Both the position numbers and the translations under genes were made by a program. Under the pieces are notes generated by a model. That model was given only the letters and a program-made list of their open reading frames with translations. It had not been told where the DNA came from and did no database searches. A stretch of DNA of 12,091 bases from Deferribacteraceae bacterium. Lineage in GTDB: Bacteria; Chrysiogenota; Deferribacteres; Deferribacterales; JAISNW01. Of the stretch, positions 1-6,763 are shown one piece after another. The stretch spans positions 1 to 12,091 of the forward strand of contig JAITJJ010000010.1 of the NCBI GenBank assembly GCA_031278965.1, given 5' to 3'. Position 1 is the first letter of the stretch; every line of letters starts with the position of its first letter.

Positions 1-476
1 TCATAGCCGCCCGCGAAAGGAGCAGCCCCGTCATCCAAAACACCGCCCGCAAGCACACGACCGCCCACAAACACCAGATTCGGAAGGAACGCGTAGGTGG
101 CGAAAGCGCGGTCAATGTACTCAGTGTTTAGGGTATGGCCACCTATAGCAAGGATAGAACCTGGAGTATCATCAGTAGTATCTAACTGCCCAATCTTGCG
201 GTCAAACGGATTTGCATGAACATATACAGCAAAGCTGTCCACAGACGCGCTTATGTCAAAATCAAGGTATTGAAAGTTGTAAGCGGAGTTTTCCTTCCTT
301 ACTTTGTCAACTACACCAAGAGGCGTCATTTCAGTTTTATCATCATTACCCAAGGCGTTGTTCATAATATAACGACCGCCGAACTCGTAGCTACCGCCGA
401 AAGTGAATGTGGTTTCGGCAAGGGCTACGGAAGACACAAAAAGAAACAAAAGTGCAGGAATAAAGATTTTTTTCAT
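1..476 (-). CDS. Outer-membrane porin-like beta-barrel protein, N-terminal part (runs off left edge)
   Basis: Reading the minus strand from the ATG at 476 gives an uninterrupted 158-codon frame that leaves the window at position 1, so the C-terminal part is not visible. Residues 1-20 are a classical Sec signal peptide (MKKIF start, hydrophobic core, cleavage after ALA). The mature protein begins ETTFTFGGSYEFGGRY, with the alternating aromatic and glycine pattern of a first beta-strand, and stays rich in short beta-like stretches with charged or polar loops. No Cys is seen, so it is not a lipoprotein. A strong AGGAGG lies at 488-493, 11 nt upstream of the ATG, and fixes the start. By inference it is a porin or related general outer-membrane channel for small solutes; the exact family cannot be named. 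A non-porin barrel is the main alternative. Confidence 0.8.
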   Translation of the reverse strand, partial: MKKIFIPALLFLFVSSVALAETTFTFGGSYEFGGRYIMNNALGNDDKTEMTPLGVVDKVRKENSAYNFQYLDFDISASVDSFAVYVHANPFDRKIGQLDTTDDTPGSILAIGGHTLNTEYIDRAFATYAFLPNLVFVGGRVLAGGVLDDGAAPFAGGY

Positions 477-523
477 TATTAAATTTTCCTCCTAAAAAAG
501 GTTATCTTCCACACCATGTTTGT

Positions 524-552
524 TAGATATCACTGAAATTTACATTTGTCAA
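524..552 (-). promoter_or_regulatory. Sigma70-type promoter of the porin gene
   Basis: On the minus strand a perfect TTGACA (547-552) is followed after 17 bp by TATCTA (524-529). Transcription would start near 517, giving a leader of about 40 nt that contains the AGGAGG ribosome site. Upstream of the -35 (555-603) are several A and T tracts that could act as an UP element or intrinsic bend. The -10 is weak, so the assignment rests mainly on the -35 and the spacing. Confidence 0.55.
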
Positions 553-686
553 CCGTAAGTAAAAAAAATTTTACAAAAAAATAAGTTTTTTCGTGTGTTT
601 TTTTGCGCCTGCAGACAAAATACTCCGCCCGTCTGTCAATATCGCACGCGCAAATTGGCGGCATGTTTCACGGGCAGCTGCGTTTC

Positions 687-706
687 AAAAAGGGGCTTTA
701 GCCCTT
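687..706 (-). terminator. Terminator-like hairpin, minus strand
   Basis: On the minus strand a short stem with a TAAA loop (AAGGGC TAAA GCCCCTT, one bulged C) is followed at once by TTTTT. The T run is on the minus strand only. No gene ends here on that strand, so the hairpin is either orphan or closes an unannotated small RNA transcribed from the right. Confidence 0.4.
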
Positions 707-766
707 ATGGATTGCCCTAGTTTATAGCGGTTTCTTATTTCGCATACCATCCCTGAAATCCCGTAT

Positions 767-842
767 TTTTATATCTATGAGTGCGGAATGCCTGGAATTT
801 CAAGGATATCGTAATATTGCAATCAAACGCATAGATATAAAA
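767..842. repeat. 13 bp perfect inverted repeat with 50 bp spacer
   Basis: The sequence TTTTATATCTATG at 767-779 is the exact reverse complement of 830-842. The arms enclose 50 bp that themselves contain imperfect dyads (around 793-806 and 809-823). It may be the stem of a structured RNA, a pair of protein-binding half sites, or the ends of a decayed miniature element. No target-site duplication was recognised. Confidence 0.5.
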
Positions 843-934
843 TATATTCACTTCGTAAGTGGCTTTGGCGCCATGCATATTGAAATTTCAGCTTTGTTTG
901 CTGGCATAGATCTACTTTAAAAGGGTTTTTAGGA

Positions 935-971
935 TAAAAAACGAAAAGATATCCCTCGCTTTAGCGGGGAT
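935..971 (-). terminator. Second terminator-like hairpin, minus strand
   Basis: The stem at 951-971 reads ATCCCCGC, loop TAAA, then GCGAGGGAT with one bulged A on the minus strand, giving 8 pairs. It is followed by ATCTTTTCGTTTTTT. The loop and core (GC-TAAA-GC) resemble those of the hairpin at 687-706. No credible gene ends here on the minus strand. Confidence 0.4.
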
Positions 972-1145
972 TACCCTTTATGGGAGCACTTATGGAGTTT
1001 TCCTCACCAACATCCCCGCGTATTCTGTTGCAAGGGAAAAATTTTAACGCGGCTTTTGCCGGGTTCTTTTTCTCATTCGAGAAAATAGTGATGATCATAG
1101 ATGGATGGGATGCTTTTTCTAAAGTTTTGCCGCCGCTGTGTTTGC

Positions 1146-1174
1146 TTGACATATTTTTGATATTATACTATTTT
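1146..1174 (+). promoter_or_regulatory. Sigma70-type promoter of the der-hemC-hemD operon
   Basis: A perfect TTGACA (1146-1151) is followed after 17 bp by TATTTT (1169-1174). An alternative TATACT lies at 1164-1169 but leaves only a 12 bp spacer. The predicted start near 1181 lies 27 nt before the der ATG, supporting the long der start at 1208. Confidence 0.55.
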
Positions 1175-1207
1175 CATCTGACATAAGGGGAACAGGTCGG
1201 TTGAACA

Positions 1208-2662
1208 ATGAAAAGGAATAGCAGGTCAGTTAAGATCAAACTGGATTCTCTCAACCGTGAGACCTTTATCAAAAGGGAGGAAAGAGTTGAGAGCCGCCGC
1301 CTTCCGCAAAAAACTATCGGTATTATAGGCAGGCCCAACGTAGGCAAATCCACCCTCTTCAACCGTATTGCAGGGCGGCGCATCTCCATTACCGCCGATA
1401 CCCCCGGTGTTACCAGAGACAGGATAGAGGCTCTTGCCGAATGGGGCGGGCATAACTTTAAGGTTGTTGATACTGCGGGTTTTGACGCAAAAGATGATCT
1501 CCTTGCTTCCAAGATGCGTGAACAGGTTTTGCGCCTTATGGACAGTGCTGACTACTTTATCCTTGTGACAGACGGAATAAGCGGTTTGCACCCTCTGGAC
1601 GGCATAGCAGCGGATATTCTCAGGGATAAGGGAAAGCCGTTTGCGGCGGCAGTGAACAAAATAGATACGGCGGAGAAAGAGCTTTCAGTCTATGATTTTT
1701 ATTCATTGGGAGCTGGGAGCGTCAACGCAATCAGCGCATCCCACGGCCGGGGTGTGGATGATCTTCTGGATACGGTATTAAAAGAATTGGACTTCACCGA
1801 AACCCCTGAAACTACGGAAATCGTTGATGAACGGATAAGGATTGCGGTGATAGGGCGTCCGAATGTGGGAAAATCCAGCCTTATAAATGCATGGCTCGGC
1901 GAAGAGCGGGTTGTGGTCACCCCCGCCGCGGGAACTACTAGAGATGCTGTTGATACCTATTTCACCTATGCGGGAAAAGATTACACCCTTGTGGATACGG
2001 CGGGATTGCGGAAAAAATCCGTTGCTTTTAAGAACTCATTGGATAAACTCGGTTATTACCGCAGCATAGAGGCAATAGAAAATGCAGATATAGTTGCGGC
2101 AGTTATAGACGGTTCCGAAGGGATAGGCGAGCGGGATGTAAAAGTTATTGGGGACGCTTGGCAGGTTGGGCGGGCAGTAATCCTTGTTATAAATAAGATT
2201 GATCTGGCGGAGGGGGGCAGCGCCGAAAAGTTGAAGAGAGAAGTATCGGAGAAACTCTTTTTTCTCCATAATCCCCCGATATTTTTTGTTTCTGCTGTTA
2301 CAAAAAAGAATATTTTTAAAATATTTAAGGCGGCAGATACCATTATGAACGAATATAAAAAACGAATCCCTACCGCCAAAGTAAACGAACTTTTAGAGGA
2401 AGCGCTTGCAAAGCACACTCCCCCGATAGTTCATAACCGCCGCCTAAAATTTTATTATATGACGCAGGCCGGGGTGAAGCCGCCGCACTTTGTAGTGTTT
2501 GTAAACTTTCCTAAAGCTGTCCACTTTTCCTATGAACGTTTTTTGGTGAATATAATCCGCCGGCATTACGGGTTTAACGGGGTGCCGATTATTTTGTCAA
2601 TACGGGCGCGTTCCGGCCGCAATAACGAGGTTAAGCCTTCAAAAGAGGAGAACAATGACTAA
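1208..2662 (+). CDS. der: Ribosome biogenesis GTPase Der (EngA)
   Basis: Der binds the 50S subunit and is required for late large-subunit assembly; it is the only common bacterial family with two tandem G domains. Domain 1 shows G1 GRPNVGKS at residues 41-48, DTAG at 88-91, NKID at 150-153 and SAS at 176-178. Domain 2 shows GRPNVGKS at 217-224, DTAG at 263-266, NKID at 329-332 and SAV at 362-364. A KH-like C-terminal domain spans about 385-470 and ends with a short charged tail. At 484 residues it is somewhat longer than usual, because a basic extension of about 34 residues precedes the first beta-strand. No in-frame ATG, GTG or TTG lies closer to the G1 motif, and the promoter at 1146-1174 fits the start at 1208. 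A weak AGGGG lies about 16 nt upstream. The 3' end overlaps hemC by 8 bp, so it heads the operon. Confidence 0.96.
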   Translation: MKRNSRSVKIKLDSLNRETFIKREERVESRRLPQKTIGIIGRPNVGKSTLFNRIAGRRISITADTPGVTRDRIEALAEWGGHNFKVVDTAGFDAKDDLLASKMREQVLRLMDSADYFILVTDGISGLHPLDGIAADILRDKGKPFAAAVNKIDTAEKELSVYDFYSLGAGSVNAISASHGRGVDDLLDTVLKELDFTETPETTEIVDERIRIAVIGRPNVGKSSLINAWLGEERVVVTPAAGTTRDAVDTYFTYAGKDYTLVDTAGLRKKSVAFKNSLDKLGYYRSIEAIENADIVAAVIDGSEGIGERDVKVIGDAWQVGRAVILVINKIDLAEGGSAEKLKREVSEKLFFLHNPPIFFVSAVTKKNIFKIFKAADTIMNEYKKRIPTAKVNELLEEALAKHTPPIVHNRRLKFYYMTQAGVKPPHFVVFVNFPKAVHFSYERFLVNIIRRHYGFNGVPIILSIRARSGRNNEVKPSKEENND

Positions 2663-3581
2663 ACTTGTAATCGCCACAAGGGGCTCTCAGCTCGCCCTCT
2701 GGCAGGCAAACCATATCAAAACCCTTATTGAAGCTGAACACGGGGTGACATGTGAGATTAAGATTGTAAAGACCAGAGGGGATATATACCAGGATGTTCC
2801 GTTAGCTGCAATGGGCGGAAAAGGAGTTTTTGTCAAGGAGATTGAGGAGCGACTCCTTAGCTCTGATGTTGATCTGGCGGTACATAGCATGAAAGATGTT
2901 CCGGCTTTTATCCCCTCCGAGCTTGAGATATACGCCAATCCTAAAAAAGAGGTATCTTGCGATGCATTTCTCTCTGTAAAATACGGGAGTATTCCAGAAC
3001 TTACGGAGGGGGCTGTTGTGGGAACATCCAGCCTTCGCCGCAAAATTCAGCTTAAACGGGTGGCGCCGCAGGTTGTGATAAATGACCTGAGAGGAAATAT
3101 TGACACCCGCATACGGAAATTGGAAAACGGTGATTATGATGCGATAATTTTAGCGGAAGCGGGGCTTAGAAGGTTGGGGCTTACCAAATATATAAAACAG
3201 AGCATTCCGTCTGAACTCATCCTTCCCGCTGCCTGTCAGGGGGTATTGGGGATTGAAGTGCGCAAAGAAGACGCCTCCGTAAAAAGTTATCTGAATTTCT
3301 TAAAAGATGAGAAAACAGAGGTTCTGGTTAGGGCGGAACGGGCATTTTTAATCCGTCTTGACTGCGGGTGTTACGCTCCGGCGGCGTGTCATGCGGAGTT
3401 TTTAGAGAGCGGGCTAATCTCCGTGCGTGGCTTTCTCTCAGATTTGCAGGGAAATAGGTTTATAAAAACACAATTACAGGGAGAGCCGGAATATGCGACG
3501 TCTTTAGGGGATAAACTTGCCGCTGAAATACTTGCTGCCGGCGGCGGCAATATATTAAAAGACTTGAAAGAGTTGCAATGA
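2655..3581 (+). CDS. hemC: Hydroxymethylbilane synthase (porphobilinogen deaminase)
   Basis: This cytosolic enzyme joins four porphobilinogen molecules into linear hydroxymethylbilane, the precursor of uroporphyrinogen III. At 308 residues it has the usual length. Visible family motifs are RGSQLALWQ near the N terminus, GGKGVFVKEIE (54-64), HSMKDVP with the catalytic Asp at 81, GTSSLRR (123-129), RGNIDTR (146-152) and LPAACQGVLGIE (190-201). The dipyrromethane cofactor Cys is most likely C239 in the AERAFL...DCGC segment; a second Cys at 237 sits two residues before it and is unusual. The start has a good GAGGAG at 2645-2650 inside the end of der. It overlaps der by 8 bp and hemD by 4 bp (ATGA), indicating translational coupling in one operon. 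Confidence 0.97.
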   Translation: MTKLVIATRGSQLALWQANHIKTLIEAEHGVTCEIKIVKTRGDIYQDVPLAAMGGKGVFVKEIEERLLSSDVDLAVHSMKDVPAFIPSELEIYANPKKEVSCDAFLSVKYGSIPELTEGAVVGTSSLRRKIQLKRVAPQVVINDLRGNIDTRIRKLENGDYDAIILAEAGLRRLGLTKYIKQSIPSELILPAACQGVLGIEVRKEDASVKSYLNFLKDEKTEVLVRAERAFLIRLDCGCYAPAACHAEFLESGLISVRGFLSDLQGNRFIKTQLQGEPEYATSLGDKLAAEILAAGGGNILKDLKELQ

Positions 3582-4285
3582 AAAGGGCGCTGATAACAAG
3601 AGCCGTTGAGGATGCCTGTGAGTGCGTGAATATCTTCTCCAATCTTGGACTTACCCCGTTTGTTCTCCCTATGATAGAGACCGCTCCTCTCCCAAAGCCG
3701 GAATTTAATTGTAAGAGCTATGACTATTGCATAATGACAAGCCCCGCCACTGTAAAATATTTTGAGCCGTTTCGTTTGAAGTTTGCAATAAAATCTTATG
3801 CAGCTTCAGGGGAGGTCACGGCGGAGAAGATCGCCTCTCGCTATCAGGTCGCGGATATTCTTACCCCAAAGGAATCAGGTTTTTTAGGGATTACGGACAT
3901 CTTTAGCGCCATCCCCCTAAAAGGCGTCAGAGTGCTCTCGCCAGGAGCGGCAGAACGCGCGGGAGACCTGAACAGCTTTTTTTTAGAAAGAGGGGCGCTA
4001 TATGAATCCGTTGAGATTTATGAAACAAGAGCAGTAAAATACGGGGGCAATATGATAAACGCTTTTTTATCTCTCAATAGGATTGAAAGCGTAACTTTTT
4101 TTTCCCCGTCTGCCGTAAACGCTTTTATGGAGAGTTCACCCAAGTTAAACGGGGTAACGTCAGTTGCGCTCGGCAAAACCACATCGGAGAGTCTTAAAAG
4201 ATATGGAATAATCCCGCTAATCCCGCCTAAACAGACTGCTGCGGGATTAGCCGAATATATAAGGGATATTGAACCTGCTTCTTGA
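3578..4285 (+). CDS. hemD: Uroporphyrinogen-III synthase
   Basis: HemD inverts the D ring and closes hydroxymethylbilane to uroporphyrinogen III. The family is poorly conserved, and the call rests on length (235 residues), the two-lobe alpha/beta pattern, and short signatures: ALITRA at the N terminus, TSPATVKYF (54-62), VRVLSPGAAER (117-127), the family-typical FFSPSAVNAF (174-183), then VALGKTTSESLKRYGI (196-211) and PPKQTAAGLAEYI near the end. The position directly behind hemC, with a 4 bp ATGA overlap, is the strongest support. Its TGA stop overlaps the -35 hexamer of the next gene's promoter. No terminator follows, so some transcripts may continue into the Rpn remnant. Confidence 0.93.
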   Translation: MKRALITRAVEDACECVNIFSNLGLTPFVLPMIETAPLPKPEFNCKSYDYCIMTSPATVKYFEPFRLKFAIKSYAASGEVTAEKIASRYQVADILTPKESGFLGITDIFSAIPLKGVRVLSPGAAERAGDLNSFFLERGALYESVEIYETRAVKYGGNMINAFLSLNRIESVTFFSPSAVNAFMESSPKLNGVTSVALGKTTSESLKRYGIIPLIPPKQTAAGLAEYIRDIEPAS

Positions 4286-4309
4286 CAAGTTGCCGTTGAG
4301 ATGTATAAA
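4282..4309 (+). promoter_or_regulatory. Promoter of the Rpn-family gene, overlapping the hemD stop
   Basis: TTGACA at 4282-4287 (containing the hemD TGA) is followed after 16 bp by TATAAA at 4304-4309. A start near 4316 would give a leader of about 60 nt before the GTG at 4376. The gene between hemD and hemB therefore appears to have its own promoter rather than depending on the haem operon. Confidence 0.5.
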
Positions 4310-4375
4310 GTATGTGCGGAGGCGGGAGACAACCCCTTCGCCGTTCCTCAAAAATATTATATTTGAAGGTGTCCT

Positions 4376-5210
4376 GTGTCAGAAAGGATAATTCACGCCA
4401 GATCGGATATTATGTTCAAAAAGCTGTTTGCTGACGAAAACGACAAAACGAACCTAAAACTATTGTTGAGCGCTATTTTAAGAGATGTACCGAAAGATGA
4501 ATTTGAGGATATTGTCTTCAAGGAAACTATACTGCCTTCAGATGAAAAAGAAAAGAAGATATGCGTTCTTAATCTATTGGTAAGCACTAAAAGCGGGATG
4601 AGGATAAATATAGAGATACAGGTTGTGGGCGGTCATGTATTCATTGCACGGATGGTTTGCTATAACGCCAAGCTGATAGTCAACCAACTTCCGAGCGGAG
4701 GGGATTATAAAGACCTAAAGCGTTCCGTTTCCATATTCATAGTTGATTTTAATACAATAGACGAAGTATCACTCTTTTCGTTTATATGATAAGGAGAACG
4801 GCAGGGAGTTGACAGACCTTACCGAGACTATTGCAATAGAATTACCGAAAGCAAAGGCACTGTCAGACGGGACGGAAGTGTGGTCTTGGGCAATGTTATT
4901 CAAGGCGGTAACGGAGGAGGAGCTAAAGATGTTGGAAGCAAATCCTGTATTAATGCATGCAGTGGAGACGATACGGCATTTTCCCAAATGCAAGGAAGCG
5001 TGGCTGGAATTTGAAGCATAAGAGAAAGCCCATATGGAGTATCGTGCTTATATATATATTGAAGCCAGAGAGGAAGGGGAAGCCAGAGGAAGAGCCGAAG
5101 GCAAGGCTGAAACCGCTTTGAATTTGCTTAATCTTGGAATTCCCATTGAGCTTATAGCACAAGCTGCCAAACTTTCCATAGAGGAATTGGAAAAGCTAAA
5201 AAGCAAATAA
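4376..5210 (+). pseudogene. Rpn/PDDEXK_2-family nuclease (transposase-like), disrupted by frameshift and nonsense codon
   Basis: The first frame (GTG at 4376, GAAGGTG ribosome site at 4365-4371) encodes 137 residues with family features: RSDIMFKKLFADE at the start, INIEIQVVGGH carrying the E-x-Q variant of the PD-(D/E)XK core, then LKRSVSIFIVDF. It stops at TGA 4787-4789. The protein resumes in the +1 frame from about 4780 with RLYDKENGRELTDLTE and IELPKAKAL, the segment expected next in this family. That frame meets TAA at 5019-5021, then continues in the same frame with AREEGEARGRAEGKAE and IPIELIAQAAKLSIEELEKL, the typical C-terminal region, to TAA at 5208. Restored length would be about 278 codons, normal for the family. 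Members are associated with RecA-independent recombination and mobile DNA. No terminal repeats were found. A small deletion around 4780-4790 likely caused the shift. Confidence 0.88.
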
Positions 5211-5408
5211 ATGGGCTTTGAGGGTTTTAACGCTGTTTATGATTTTTGTATAAATATCCATGAACCCCCTAGAATTTGCTTTTTTCAGCATAGGTTTGTT
5301 CAGGGCGTATTCCTGCTCCCCTATAACATACTCCGCTTGCGGGGAGCCCGCTCTATTGCCAGGTATACTGTCCTGAATGCCGATGTCTGAAAATATCTTG
5401 CGGTCAAT
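5196..5408 (-). pseudogene. Possible unidentified gene remnant, minus strand
   Basis: On the minus strand a 70-codon open stretch runs from a TAG (5409-5411) to a TAG (5196-5198). It has no start codon near its beginning and no recognisable ribosome site. The translation looks protein-like (IDRKIFSDIGIQDSIPGN at the front, then GEQEYALNKPML and RGFMDIYTKIINSV) but I recognise no family. It shares a 13 bp identity, TTGACCGCAAGAT, and the DRKI peptide with the porin gene at 193-205, which may be chance. It could be the C-terminal scrap of a gene lost when the Rpn element arrived, or simply an open frame without meaning. Confidence 0.2.
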
Positions 5409-5441
5409 CTATTTAGGATAGATATAATTTAAGGAGAAATG

Positions 5442-6404
5442 ATGTTTCCATACACCCGACACAGAAGGCTAAGATTAAATCCAGTGCTACGCCGCCTTGT
5501 AAGAGAAACAGGGCTTACGGTAAACGATCTTGTATATCCTCTCTTTGTAACCTGCGGGAGCGGGATAAAAAAAGAGATAGTTTCCATGCCCGGAGTTTTT
5601 AATATGAGCCCGGATGTGGCGTTGCAAGAGTGCATAAGCGTTGAAAAGATAGGGATCGGCGCTGTTATTCTCTTTGGGCTGCCAATGTTCAAGGATAGCG
5701 TTGCAAGCGGAGCTTATGACGACAACGAAGCTGTTCAGCAGACGGTGCGGGCAGTGAAAGAGAATACCAAACTGATAGTTATAACAGATGTTTGTCTCTG
5801 CGAATATATGATTCACGGGCATTGCGGGATAGTAAAAGGCGAGCGGGTGGATAACGATGAAACCCTTCCCCTTTTGGCGCAGACCGCCCTCTCCCATGCA
5901 AAAGCCGGTGCGGATATAGTGGCGCCAAGCGATATGATGGACGGGCGAGTTAAAGTAATTCGCGCAGCTCTTGATGGCGAAGGCTACCAAAACACCCTTA
6001 TATTAAGCTATGCGGTAAAATATGCCTCTGCATTCTACGGTCCGTTCAGAGAAGCGGCAAATTCCGCCCCTGCCTTCGGAGACAGAAAGAGCTATCAGAT
6101 GGATTCTGCCAACCGCCGTGAGGCTTTGAAAGAGGCGCTTTCCGATGTTGAGGAAGGGGCGGATATGATAATGGTTAAGCCTGCCATAGCGTATCTTGAT
6201 ATAATTAGGGAACTCAGGGAGAAGGTGGACATACCTCTTGCCGCTTATAATGTTTCCGGGGAATACTCTATGATAAAAGCCGCAGCGCAGTCTGGGTGGA
6301 TAGACTATAATTCGGCGGTTTTAGAGATATTAACCGCAATCAAAAGGGCGGGGAGCGATATTATTATATCATATTTTTCCAAAGATGCCGCAGCGCTCTT
6401 ATGA
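5442..6404 (+). CDS. hemB: Delta-aminolevulinic acid dehydratase (porphobilinogen synthase)
   Basis: HemB condenses two 5-aminolevulinate molecules to porphobilinogen, the substrate of HemC encoded upstream. The 320-residue product shows the zinc-site motif DVCLCEYMIHGHCG with Cys 118, 120 and 128, the first Schiff-base lysine K193 in LSYAVKYAS, the second K246 in MVKPA, plus MDSANRREAL and NVSGEYSMIKAA. The three-Cys motif argues for the zinc-using class. Two adjacent ATG codons exist at 5439 and 5442; the AAGGAG at 5431-5436 has normal spacing only to the second, and MFP is the usual family start. A TATAAT at 5423-5428 is too close to serve as -10 for an mRNA that keeps this ribosome site, so the promoter is uncertain. 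The Rpn remnant separates it from hemCD. Confidence 0.97.
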   Translation: MFPYTRHRRLRLNPVLRRLVRETGLTVNDLVYPLFVTCGSGIKKEIVSMPGVFNMSPDVALQECISVEKIGIGAVILFGLPMFKDSVASGAYDDNEAVQQTVRAVKENTKLIVITDVCLCEYMIHGHCGIVKGERVDNDETLPLLAQTALSHAKAGADIVAPSDMMDGRVKVIRAALDGEGYQNTLILSYAVKYASAFYGPFREAANSAPAFGDRKSYQMDSANRREALKEALSDVEEGADMIMVKPAIAYLDIIRELREKVDIPLAAYNVSGEYSMIKAAAQSGWIDYNSAVLEILTAIKRAGSDIIISYFSKDAAALL

Positions 6405-6688
6405 GTTCCTGTTTCCGCAACCCACCCGCAGTTAGGCGAACCGTAATTTGTATGAAGTATAATGATGTGAACTAATAACGCGAGAAACCCTGTCTCTGAT
6501 ATGTTAGGATGTAATCATCAGAAAAGTTTGGGTCAAGTTCCCTCGTCTTTTGAATAAAACGTAAATACGGGCAGGATAAACAAACCGTTATCGATCGATA
6601 TCACGTTTGAGCCAAAGGAAACCAGATGTTTTTCTGCTTCACCTGTCAAACCTTGACTAGGACTGCGGCTTTTAGGCAAAAATTACTT
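6405..6688. other. Intergenic region between hemB and the pilin-like gene
   Basis: No convincing gene or terminator was found. A minus-strand frame without stop (6472-6600, 42 codons plus TAG) translates to a protein-like end, RFIQKTRELDPNF then SDDYILTYQRQGFSRY, but it has no start and is closed upstream by a TGA. A plus-strand frame from ATG 6626 is the artificial N-terminal extension of the pilin-like gene. I looked for a GEMM-type c-di-GMP riboswitch ahead of the pilin and saw no match. Confidence 0.45.
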
Positions 6689-6717
6689 TTGACAATTATT
6701 TTAGAATACTATATATT
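6689..6717 (+). promoter_or_regulatory. Strong sigma70-type promoter of the pilin-like gene
   Basis: Perfect TTGACA at 6689-6694, a 17 bp spacer and TATATT at 6712-6717 (5 of 6 consensus) make this the best promoter in the window. Transcription would start near 6724. This places the ATG at 6626 outside the transcript and supports translation from 6764. Confidence 0.7.
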
Positions 6718-6763
6718 CTTCTATGCGGGATTTTGTGTATTAAGGCAATTAGGCGGATTATCC

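Larger units (their letters stand above)
493..1145. other. Long intergenic region between the porin and der
   Basis: No convincing gene is present in this stretch. It holds the porin promoter on the left, A/T tracts at 555-603, a 13 bp perfect inverted repeat (767-779 with 830-842), a small hairpin at 849-861, a 10 bp palindrome at 881-890, and two minus-strand terminator-like hairpins (687-706 and 935-971). A 47-codon frame on the plus strand at 777-920 has no ribosome site, and the 63- and 68-codon frames further right look like chance. The region could encode a minus-strand small RNA or be the remnant of a small repeat element; the sequence does not decide between them. Confidence 0.5.

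Noticed and set aside
216..482. 88-codon plus-strand frame
   Set aside because: It lies antisense to the porin's signal peptide and first strands, has no ribosome site, and the porin frame is far better supported.
777..920. 47-codon plus-strand frame in the porin-der gap
   Set aside because: It is open and protein-like in places but has no ribosome site, and its start lies in the arm of an inverted repeat. Not supportable as a gene.
961..1152. 63-codon minus-strand frame ending at a terminator-like hairpin
   Set aside because: No ribosome site precedes its ATG, the composition is unlike a known protein, and its stop lies inside the hairpin stem. It is retained only as context for the possible minus-strand transcript.
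980..1186. 68-codon plus-strand frame with a hydrophobic C-terminal part
   Set aside because: It contains the der promoter, lacks a ribosome site and is T-rich by composition. Probably chance.
5316..5346. GC-rich hairpin CTCCGC-TT-GCGGGGAG upstream of hemB as a terminator
   Set aside because: No T run follows in either direction. It may be chance or part of the unidentified minus-strand remnant.
5423..5428. Perfect TATAAT as -10 of hemB
   Set aside because: It would start transcription inside the AAGGAG ribosome site, and no good -35 lies at 17 bp (TTGCGG at 5398 is 19 bp away).
4286..5441. Insertion-sequence boundaries around the Rpn remnant
   Set aside because: No terminal inverted repeats or target duplications could be recognised by eye.
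6405..6763. c-di-GMP riboswitch ahead of the pilin-like gene
   Set aside because: I looked for GEMM-like conserved segments and found none, and the mapped promoter leaves only about 40 nt of leader.
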